This document shows positions 45,226 to 51,702 of a stretch of DNA of 64,000 nt, in pieces (positions within the stretch are counted from its first letter, which is position 1; every line of letters begins with the position of its first letter). The position numbers and the translations under genes are program-made. Origin of the DNA: Fibrobacterota bacterium (lineage in GTDB: Bacteria; Fibrobacterota; Fibrobacteria; UBA11236); contig CANKII010000007.1 in NCBI GenBank assembly GCA_947482115.1, positions 50,083 through 114,082 on the forward strand, read 5' to 3'. A model generated the notes under the pieces. It ran no database searches and was not told the origin of the DNA. It was given only the letters and a program-made list of their open reading frames with translations.

Positions 45226-45885
45226 ATGGAACGCCATTTCGAAAAAGAACTCACCGAGTTGAGCCAGAAACTGGAACAGATGGTTTCCCTGTGCCAGGAA
45301 AGCATGGATGCCGTGTCGAAATCCTTTCGTGAAGGAAATGCTGCGGTGGCCGAACCCGCTTTTCAAAACGAAAGACGGGTCAATCAGCTGGAGATTGAAA
45401 TCGATCATTCCGTGGCGGATTGCTTCGCCTTGTTCCAGCCTGTGGCGGTGGATTTGCGCTTTCTGCTCGCCATTCTCAAAATCAACAACGACATGGAGCG
45501 CATCGGCGATCATGTGGTGAACATTGCGCAATCGGCAGTGACCTGTTCCTCCCATACACTGCCGACCCGTCTGGAACTGCCGCGCATGCTGGAACTGGCC
45601 TCGAACATGTTCTCGGATGCGTGCCGCAGTTTTTTCAACAAGGATTTGGAAACGGCCCGCACTGTTCTTGAAACCGACGACATGGTGGATGGTCTCAACC
45701 GTTCCAACACGCGCGAAGCAATTCAATGGGTGAAGAGCGGAAAGCTGGATGTGGAACTGGCGCTGGAACTGTTGCGCATTTCACGCAATCTGGAGCGCAT
45801 CGCGGATCTGTCCACCAACATTGCCGAAGAGGTGATTTTCCACGTGCAGGCGCGCGTGGTCAAACATCATATCGAGGATCAATAA
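45226..45885 (+). CDS. phoU: Phosphate signalling regulator PhoU
   Basis: A 219-residue all-helical protein with two PhoU repeats. Each has the metal-binding E/DXXXD motif: EIEIDHSVADCFAL and LEIARNLERIADLSTNIAEE-like text (here LRISRNLERIADLSTNIAEE). LLAILKINNDMERIGDHVVN is the matching block of the first repeat. It restrains Pst transport and PhoR signalling when phosphate is plentiful. No phoBR genes are in the window. It overlaps the convergent SEC-C gene by seven bases. Confidence 0.96.
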   Translation: MERHFEKELTELSQKLEQMVSLCQESMDAVSKSFREGNAAVAEPAFQNERRVNQLEIEIDHSVADCFALFQPVAVDLRFLLAILKINNDMERIGDHVVNIAQSAVTCSSHTLPTRLELPRMLELASNMFSDACRSFFNKDLETARTVLETDDMVDGLNRSNTREAIQWVKSGKLDVELALELLRISRNLERIADLSTNIAEEVIFHVQARVVKHHIEDQ

Positions 45886-46421
45886 CCAATCAGCGGCCCG
45901 CAGCATTTTTTGAATTTTTTTCCGCTGCCGCAAATGCAGGGATCGTTCCGGCCCGTTTCCGAATAATTTTTCTTGAACGTTTCCCCGCGTGTCGTTCCAT
46001 CCTCCCGAATGGAGTCGCGGAATTTGGGGCCCACCGACTCCACGCAAATCTGCCAGCTCCCCGCCGCAGGGAAACGACCGGTGTCTTTCAAATAACCAAA
46101 AAAATCCTCGAGCAGATTGGGAACCGCGCGCTTGGCCTGCAGGGGCAGGACTAGTCCTCCCAAGTCTTGGAGCAACACGGCTTCCACAGTTTTGGCGGTC
46201 AGCGTTTCCAGCGAGGCCGCGCCGCGTGACGCAGCTTTTTCAAAGAAGGCACGCAACACAACATCCGCATATTCTTTGACGGCAGGATCAACGAAAAGGA
46301 ATTGCTGCGAACCGGTGTATTCGTCGATGTACGAATCGAAATCAGAAAAAATTACCGTAATCCCTCCAACGGGCTGCTGGCCGAACCATAAATCTTGCGC
46401 GGGATGCGTCCCGCCAGCCAT
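45879..46421 (-). CDS. SEC-C motif protein
   Basis: A 180-residue protein ending in a SEC-C zinc motif: GRNDPCICGSGKKFKKCCG. The body is helical and not assignable. SEC-C motifs occur in SecA and in many small proteins and bind zinc and ribosomes or nucleic acids. The annotated ATG overlaps thiG by 70 bases in another frame. A later non-ATG start near the thiG stop is possible, because the residues from VIFSDFDSYIDEYTG onwards look more protein-like. Confidence 0.7.
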   Translation of the reverse strand: MAGGTHPAQDLWFGQQPVGGITVIFSDFDSYIDEYTGSQQFLFVDPAVKEYADVVLRAFFEKAASRGAASLETLTAKTVEAVLLQDLGGLVLPLQAKRAVPNLLEDFFGYLKDTGRFPAAGSWQICVESVGPKFRDSIREDGTTRGETFKKNYSETGRNDPCICGSGKKFKKCCGPLIGY

Positions 46422-47140
46422 GCATCGCGCCCGGCTTCACAGGCCATGCGAAAGGCGCGCGCCATGCGCACGGGATCCTGTGCGCATGCGACGCCCGTAT
46501 TGCACAGAATTCCATCCACACCCAATTCCATCGCCAATGCGAGATCGGAGGCCGTGCCCATGCCTGCATCCACGATCACCGGACACGACAAGGATTCCAT
46601 GATGATGTGGATGTTGTTGTGATTGATGACTCCCTGTCCGCTTCCGATGGGGGAGCCCGCCGGCATGACCGCTGCCACGCCCAAGTCTTCCAACTTTTTC
46701 GCCAGCACGGGATCGTCGTTGGTGTAAACCATCACCGTGAAGTCTTCCTCCACCAATTTTTTGGAGGCTTCGTAAGTTGCCAACGGATCGGGTAAAAGTG
46801 TTTTGGCATCGAACAACACTTCGAGTTTGATCAGGTTCATGCCCTGTGCCCGCGACAATCGCGCGATGCGCAGCGCATCTTCGACATTGAAGGCGCCCGC
46901 CGTGTTGGGCAGCAGCACATACTTTTTGGGATTGATGAAATTGAGAATGTTCTCTTCATCCGGACCGTCCAGCTTCACGCGTCCGAGAGCCACGGTGACC
47001 ATTTCGGCCCCCGATATCTCGTGAGCCTTTTGCATGATTTCAAAACTGGGGTATTTACCGGTGCCGATGATGAGCCGCGAATGGTAGGTGCGGCCGCCGA
47101 TTATGAGGGGTTTATCTTGAAGCATGGGGGAAAAATGCAA
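46352..47140 (-). CDS. thiG: Thiazole synthase
   Basis: A 262-residue ThiG: SRLIIGTGKYPSFEIMQKA, EMVTVALGRVKLD, LPNTAGAFNVEDALRIARL, IKLEVLFDAKTLLPDP and GMGTASDLALAMELGVDGIL. The Schiff-base lysine lies in IKLEV. It makes the thiazole ring of thiamine from deoxyxylulose phosphate, dehydroglycine and ThiS-thiocarboxylate. The sequence is complete. No other thiamine genes are nearby. A second ATG at 47125 is also possible. Confidence 0.96.
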   Translation of the reverse strand: MHFSPMLQDKPLIIGGRTYHSRLIIGTGKYPSFEIMQKAHEISGAEMVTVALGRVKLDGPDEENILNFINPKKYVLLPNTAGAFNVEDALRIARLSRAQGMNLIKLEVLFDAKTLLPDPLATYEASKKLVEEDFTVMVYTNDDPVLAKKLEDLGVAAVMPAGSPIGSGQGVINHNNIHIIMESLSCPVIVDAGMGTASDLALAMELGVDGILCNTGVACAQDPVRMARAFRMACEAGRDAWLAGRIPRKIYGSASSPLEGLR

Positions 47141-47232
47141 AAAAACGCAACTCCTAGTCTGAGCTTGAGTTGATGGACCCGATTTGGGAGATTATCTTTC
47201 CTTCTCCCATTTTTTGCACCTGGAGCTTCGAT

Positions 47233-47499
47233 ATGAAGACCGACATCCATCCGAAATATACGATGCAATCGTTCACCTGCTCTTGCGGGAACATCATCGA
47301 GCTTCCCAGCGTTTCGCCGGGTCAGGGCATCGAAATTTGCTCCAATTGCCATCCTTTTTACACGGGCAAGCAGAAGGTGATCGATTCCGCCGGTCGCATC
47401 GAGCGCTTCACGTCGCGTTACACCACCACGGTGGGTGGCGCACGCAAGAGTCGCAAGTCCGCTCCCGCTGCTCCTGCCAAGGAATCCGCCAAGTCCTGA
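47233..47499 (+). CDS. rpmE: Ribosomal protein bL31
   Basis: An 88-residue protein: MKTDIHPKYTMQSFTCSCGN, EICSNCHPFYTGKQKVIDSA, then GRIERFTSRY. The cysteines CSC and CSNC are those of the zinc-containing L31 form. It has a basic Ala/Lys tail. The ATG at 47233 is followed by the conserved KTDIHP, and upstream starts lack homology. The next gene starts within its stop codon (TGATG). Confidence 0.95.
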   Translation: MKTDIHPKYTMQSFTCSCGNIIELPSVSPGQGIEICSNCHPFYTGKQKVIDSAGRIERFTSRYTTTVGGARKSRKSAPAAPAKESAKS

Positions 47500-48494
47500 T
47501 GAACTCCGCGCGGGCTTTATTCCTCCGCGTTCACGGGAGCTGGTTTCATTTGATGAACCAGGAACCTGGAGTTGAGTCCATGGCCATGGGTGGACAGGCC
47601 TTGGTTGAAGGCGTTCTCATGCGCAGCCCCGGTCGTTTGGCCATGGCAGCGCGTTCTCCGGATGGAAACATCGCCACACAAAGCCGCTCCTTCGTAGCCT
47701 TCTCCAAGCGCCATAAAATTCTCGGCTGGCCCATCCTTCGTGGTGGCGCATCTCTGGTCGAGTCCCTTTATCTGGGCATGCAAGCACTGAATTGGTCCAT
47801 GAAGATTCAGGAAATCGCAAAGGTTGAAGAAAAGGAAGACGCGAAACCTGCGACCATGATGCAAAAGGCCACCACCGTTTTGCCTTTGTTGTTTTCATTC
47901 GGTCTGGCTCTCTTGTTCTTCCAGCTATTGCCTTACGGTATCGCGTCCTTTGTTTCCGGTGGCCGTCATCACGCGCAAAATCCGTTGTTGTTCAACGGCG
48001 TCGCTGGAGTCATTCGTATTTCCTTGTTGCTCGTGTACCTGTGGGGACTTTCCTTTTTGCCGGATCTGGCCCGTGTGTTTCAGTATCACGGTGCGGAACA
48101 CAAATCGATTTTCGCCCATGAAAACAAGTCGGGTTTGGAAGTTTCCGCAGTCGCCCGGCAAAGCCGTTTTCATCCGCGCTGCGGTACCTCTTTCATTTTG
48201 ATCGTCGCATTGACCTGCATGTTGTTCTTTTCGCTGTTTGACGCTTTCATGCTGCACGTCGTGGGCTATTCCTATCCCACCTTCATTCACCGATTCCTGA
48301 TCCATCTACCTTTTGTTCCCGTTGTAGCCGGGCTGGCGTTTGAAATGCTGCGCTTCTCGGGCAAGCATCAGGATTCAAAATGGATCCGGCCCTTTATTCT
48401 GCCCGGCCTGTGGCTGCAGAAGATCACGACGCGCGAACCGGACAATGCCCAGATCGAAGTGGCAATTGTTTCGGTGAAGACAGCATTGGCTTAG
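47499..48494 (+). CDS. DUF1385 membrane protein
   Basis: A 331-residue membrane protein of the DUF1385 family: MAMGGQALVEGVLMRSPGRLAMA, LRGGASLVESLYLGMQALNWS, FQYHGAEHKSIFAHE and FHPRCGTSFILIVAL. It has five or so helices with a conserved His/Glu/Cys set whose role is unknown. In many bacteria this gene lies between rpmE and prfA. Here it still follows rpmE with overlapping stop/start, but prfA is 13 kb away. ATGs at 47553 or 47580 are alternative starts closer to the conserved region. Confidence 0.9.
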   Translation: MNSARALFLRVHGSWFHLMNQEPGVESMAMGGQALVEGVLMRSPGRLAMAARSPDGNIATQSRSFVAFSKRHKILGWPILRGGASLVESLYLGMQALNWSMKIQEIAKVEEKEDAKPATMMQKATTVLPLLFSFGLALLFFQLLPYGIASFVSGGRHHAQNPLLFNGVAGVIRISLLLVYLWGLSFLPDLARVFQYHGAEHKSIFAHENKSGLEVSAVARQSRFHPRCGTSFILIVALTCMLFFSLFDAFMLHVVGYSYPTFIHRFLIHLPFVPVVAGLAFEMLRFSGKHQDSKWIRPFILPGLWLQKITTREPDNAQIEVAIVSVKTALA

Positions 48495-48495
48495 G

Positions 48496-48525
48496 CCTCG
48501 CCCTTCGGCTACGCTCAGGGCTCGG
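48496..48525. repeat. T-type palindrome downstream of the DUF1385 gene
   Basis: CTCGCCCT and AGGGCTCG face each other around TCGGCTACGCTC. It is a variant of the TGAGC...CGAA family. Confidence 0.55.
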
Positions 48526-48567
48526 AATCACTCACACTTTCAGGCATCTTCGAAATCGATTACGGGA

Positions 48568-48600
48568 CGCCGGTCATTGAGCGGAGTCGAAATGCCGGCG
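48568..48600. repeat. T-type palindrome at the 3' end of the epimerase-like gene
   Basis: CGCCGGTCATT and AATGCCGGCG pair around GAGCGGAGTCGA. It supplies the last residues (RRHFDSAQ) and the stop of the minus-strand epimerase-like gene. Confidence 0.8.
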
Positions 48601-49242
48601 TATATCCACCACCGACATCACTTGAATTCCCTGCGGTGGATTTTCCACCGCCCACGCCAGCGATTGTACCATCTGTTCCCGTGTCACCAGTCCCAGCCGC
48701 AATGCACCTTCGCGTGTGAAGGGAATCTTTTCCAGCAGTTTGTAAAGCGGGATCAAAACATAAGGCCAGCGATGGCCGGGACCCAGTACATAGAACGGAT
48801 GCAGGAATGTCGCTGTGAATTTTTCAGTCTTCGATAATGCGGTGATGCGCTCCTCCGCTTCGGCGCGTACATCGGCATAGGCTTTCATGGTCGGTGTAGG
48901 TCGCGCCACGCTCATGTAGACGTAATGCCGAATCTGCGATCCGGGCAAGGCTTCGAGCGAAGCCGTGACCGCGCGAAAGTCCACAAGTCGAAACAGTTTC
49001 GCCTTCAATGGCGAAGGGTGGGGAACACCCACGAGCTGAACCCATGTGTCGCAGTCACCCAGCGCGGCCTTGAGTGAATCTGCGTCCAGTACATTGCCGG
49101 TGACGACATGAACTCCCGGTGGGAGTTTGGATTCCGATCCGGGGCGCACGATCGCGGTGATATGATGGCCTCGTTGGAGGAGGACTGGGATGAGGGCGCG
49201 GCCGAGGTAGCCTGTGGCGCCGGTGATGAAGACGTGGGACAA
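48574..49242 (-). CDS. NAD(P)H-binding epimerase/dehydratase-like protein (atypical SDR)
   Basis: A 222-residue Rossmann protein starting HVFITGATGYLGRALIPVLL with the GXXGXXG motif and an Arg in ITAIVRPGS that suits NADP. YVYMSVARPTPTMKAYADVR replaces the usual SYK site. It resembles atypical SDRs of the complex-I assembly or NmrA type, and no substrate can be given. The last eight residues come from a REP-like palindrome. It starts two bases after the orphan antitoxin gene. Confidence 0.85.
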   Translation of the reverse strand: MSHVFITGATGYLGRALIPVLLQRGHHITAIVRPGSESKLPPGVHVVTGNVLDADSLKAALGDCDTWVQLVGVPHPSPLKAKLFRLVDFRAVTASLEALPGSQIRHYVYMSVARPTPTMKAYADVRAEAEERITALSKTEKFTATFLHPFYVLGPGHRWPYVLIPLYKLLEKIPFTREGALRLGLVTREQMVQSLAWAVENPPQGIQVMSVVDIRRHFDSAQ

Positions 49243-49244
49243 AC

Positions 49245-49445
49245 TCAGCTCCGGTAGAGAATTCGTTTTGCTTCAGACAATGAGACAGAACGTTTCTTTC
49301 CTTGTGTGTATTTTTCTTTATGCAATGCTAATAGGTCATTCGCATCTGAAAGCCTTTCTTGCAGGATCAAAAACTGATTATATGGCAATACAGCGAATAG
49401 CTTCCTACCATTCTTATGTAGGATTTTTGGATTCAGAGTCAACAT
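49245..49445 (-). CDS. Orphan Phd/YefM-like antitoxin
   Basis: A 66-residue protein, MLTLNPKILHKNGRKLFAVLPYNQF followed by LILQERLSDANDLLALHKEK and SVSLSEAKRIL. This matches small Phd/YefM-type antitoxins, which usually precede a RelE/ParE toxin. Here the next gene on the strand is the epimerase-like gene, and the upstream gene is a DUF3883 protein, so no partner is visible. The ATG at 49445 is preferred to a start at 49490 that would overlap the upstream gene. Confidence 0.72.
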   Translation of the reverse strand: MLTLNPKILHKNGRKLFAVLPYNQFLILQERLSDANDLLALHKEKYTQGKKRSVSLSEAKRILYRS

Positions 49446-49470
49446 GGTCTTGTGGTCAAAAATATCAATG

Positions 49471-50316
49471 CTATGCCACGGTGGCGACATAGGAATCTGG
49501 CTCTAGTAAACAAGTTGTAGTTAATGCCCCGCTCAGAGTAAAGAGCCGAGGTTCTGTACGGAAGTCGAATAATCGGTAAAGATGATATTGCTCGGAGCGA
49601 TCTTTTGAAACCGATACCTCGTTCCTTGAAATATAAAACGGAGTGTTGATGTCGTATTTTGTTGTCTTTACTTCGATGAGCCGTTCTTTACCTGTAACTT
49701 CGAAAGAAAGAATATCAAAGCCGTCTCCATCTCCCCGGGTTTTAGACACGTGTTCGATTTTAGCGGCTAGCGACTCTTGTCCTTTACTAATGAGTACTGC
49801 GCGCTCATAGTTGAGAATAAATTCTTCTCCAGCTAATCCAAGGCTTTGATTGTTTGCTTCGCGTTCAAGGTAGTTGAATGGGCGCGGACGATAAGTGGGT
49901 CTTTTTTCTCTTACCTTATTTGGTTTAATGGCATGCCTTGGTGGGCTGATTAGGATTTTGAGAATGTCGTCCACTTGTGGTACTGGAATTATTTGTTTTA
50001 CCGCCTCTTCTGCTTGAACAAATAATTTCTGATTTTTATTGAGACGCTCAGACACGATATCTGGCAGTACTTTTTTTTGGTAGTTCAGGGCTGGCTTGTA
50101 GCCCGGTATATAGAGAAATCCAAGGTCATAAAGCACGCCGCTAATGTTTTGGTATTTGTACTCAATTGATCCCTCTGTTCGCTTGTTCAATAATTTCTGA
50201 AGATTGCGGCGGTGTTGCGTTTTACTGTAAGGCAAACCTTTAAGATCGGATTCTAGCATAGAGAAATAATCAGCTACTATCGCCTCGGCTTCTTCTTTAG
50301 ACCAATCGTTAGGCAT
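49471..50316 (-). CDS. DUF3883 (restriction-endonuclease-like) protein
   Basis: A 281-residue protein. The N-terminal third (IVADYFSMLESDLKGLPYSK, then LNKRTEGSIEYKYQNISGVL) is a helical domain often found before DUF3883. The C-terminal part has GLAGEEFILNYE and then GDGDGFDILSF with RLIEVKTTKYD, giving the D...EVKTT pattern of a PD-(D/E)XK nuclease fold. DUF3883 proteins are common in defence loci. Here only an orphan antitoxin and a hypothetical gene are neighbours. It is somewhat AT-richer than surrounding genes. Confidence 0.82.
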   Translation of the reverse strand: MPNDWSKEEAEAIVADYFSMLESDLKGLPYSKTQHRRNLQKLLNKRTEGSIEYKYQNISGVLYDLGFLYIPGYKPALNYQKKVLPDIVSERLNKNQKLFVQAEEAVKQIIPVPQVDDILKILISPPRHAIKPNKVREKRPTYRPRPFNYLEREANNQSLGLAGEEFILNYERAVLISKGQESLAAKIEHVSKTRGDGDGFDILSFEVTGKERLIEVKTTKYDINTPFYISRNEVSVSKDRSEQYHLYRLFDFRTEPRLFTLSGALTTTCLLEPDSYVATVA

Positions 50317-50387
50317 ATGCAGAAACTAGATTATCTCAGTATTACAGCAAGGTAGTCCGAGAAAAACCTCAACATCGGAATGCGCTT

Positions 50388-51071
50388 ATGAAAAAAGTAG
50401 CTGAACCCACAACAGCCTATCATCCCGATTCAGCCGCAGTGTTTGCGTGCGCGATGTCGCTTTCGCAGGCATGTCGGGAAATCGCAGATAGCAACGATAC
50501 CCTTAATTTGAGCGAGTGTTATAATGGTATGGATCAGTTCATGCGCGAGGTGATGCGGGTTGCCAATCAATTCGAGGAGTGGGCGTGCCAACATATTGCC
50601 TTTGATCACTTGGATTCCGTGTGGCCTTATCTATTAGAAGATGGGTTCGGACATGCATGTTTGTCGGTCATTCAGCCTGATGAGCTTACTGATTTCGATG
50701 ATAAGGATTGCTTACGCATTTCTATGCGGCTTAGACTTCCCATAAGAGTAGATATGGGGCTGCCTGTTCCTGTCGATGCAAGGGTTTCTAATCCAACCTC
50801 CGGTTCTGGGTTTAGCGAATTCTGGATTCAGACTGTACGCGATTCCATTGAGGATGAGGATATTTCTCGATTCACGCCGGACGACGATCCCTTCGATGCT
50901 GAATTTGGCTTGCCTTATTTTGGGTTGTATGGCGTGGGTCAAGATGGGCTACCAGAACATATTGCGGATCGCAAGACTTACTTGGAGGCAGTGAGTTTAG
51001 CTGAGAAGTTTGCACCTGGTATCATATTTCCATCAGTACCGATGTTTGCTAAGGCTTTGTCTTTAACTTAA
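50388..51071 (+). CDS. Hypothetical protein
   Basis: A 227-residue acidic, probably cytoplasmic protein that I do not recognise. It has an N-terminal helical part (CREIADSNDTLNLSECYNGM) and a middle with alternating strands (CLRISMRLRLPIRVDMGLPV). There is no signal peptide or known motif. It lies divergent from the DUF3883 gene, 71 bases apart, in the accessory stretch. Confidence 0.65.
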   Translation: MKKVAEPTTAYHPDSAAVFACAMSLSQACREIADSNDTLNLSECYNGMDQFMREVMRVANQFEEWACQHIAFDHLDSVWPYLLEDGFGHACLSVIQPDELTDFDDKDCLRISMRLRLPIRVDMGLPVPVDARVSNPTSGSGFSEFWIQTVRDSIEDEDISRFTPDDDPFDAEFGLPYFGLYGVGQDGLPEHIADRKTYLEAVSLAEKFAPGIIFPSVPMFAKALSLT

Positions 51072-51133
51072 AATCCATCTATTCCACGTGACCCCGGTCA
51101 CCTCGTCGATTCTGTCTCCGAACCATATTTCGG

Positions 51134-51673
51134 ATGATGCCATACAACCCGATCAAACACCACCGTCGATCCATTCGATTACGAGGCCACGATTACACTG
51201 GACGCGGTGTTTATTTCATCACCATCTGTGTTCAAAACCGGGAATGCCTATTCGGAAACGTCATCAATCGTAAAATGCGGTTAAACGAATTCGGGGAAAT
51301 CGCCCTTGCGCATTGGAATCAAATTCCAATTCATTTTCCGGGTGTGGAATTGGATGCGTTTGTGGTGATGCCCAATCATGTGCATGGGGTTGTCATTTTC
51401 ACGGATAACGTAGGGGCGGGACAATCCCGCCCCTACGTGTCCACACCGACCGGAAAACCCGCATTGGGACACGTGATCCGGCATTTCAAATATCAATCCA
51501 CCATGCAAATCAATGACAAACGCGGAATGCCACCCATTCCAATCTGGCAGCGCAATTATTTCGAACGGATCATTCGCAATTCTGATGAACAGGAACGCAT
51601 TCGCCGGTACATCATTGAAAATCCAGAACGGTGGGACGAGGATTCACAAAATTTATTTCGGTTTGCTGACTGA
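51134..51673 (+). CDS. REP-associated tyrosine transposase (RAYT, Y1 family)
   Basis: A 179-residue Y1 (HUH) transposase-like protein. RGVYFITICVQNRECLFG opens the fold, VVMPNHVHGVV holds the HUH motif (HVH) and WQRNYFERIIRN the catalytic tyrosine. RYIIENPERWDED is the usual end. RAYTs are single-copy genes thought to mobilise REP palindromes. Between the HUH motif and the Tyr helix a stretch (VGAGQSRPYVS) is encoded by a perfect palindrome. No flanking insertion-sequence ends were seen. REP-like palindromes occur just downstream and throughout the window. Confidence 0.9.
   Translation: MMPYNPIKHHRRSIRLRGHDYTGRGVYFITICVQNRECLFGNVINRKMRLNEFGEIALAHWNQIPIHFPGVELDAFVVMPNHVHGVVIFTDNVGAGQSRPYVSTPTGKPALGHVIRHFKYQSTMQINDKRGMPPIPIWQRNYFERIIRNSDEQERIRRYIIENPERWDEDSQNLFRFAD
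51408..51438. repeat. Perfect palindrome inside the RAYT gene
   Basis: ACGTAGGGGCGGGA at 51408-51421 pairs perfectly with TCCCGCCCCTACGT at 51425-51438 over CAA. It keeps the frame. GGTAGGGGCGCA at about 15621 is a partial match. Confidence 0.9.
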
Positions 51674-51674
51674 G

Positions 51675-51702
51675 TGCTTGCACTGAGCCCGTCGAAGTCA
51701 GC
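51675..51702. repeat. T-type repeat between RAYT and ABC-F genes
   Basis: GCACTGAGCCCGTCGAAGTCAGCC is a member of the TGAGC...GTCGAAG family. The outer arms (TGACT/AGTCA-like) are imperfect. Confidence 0.6.

Noticed and set aside
44343..45305. Minus-strand open frame of 320 codons
   Set aside because: It is opposite pstB, which has all ATPase motifs. The antisense product has no known features.
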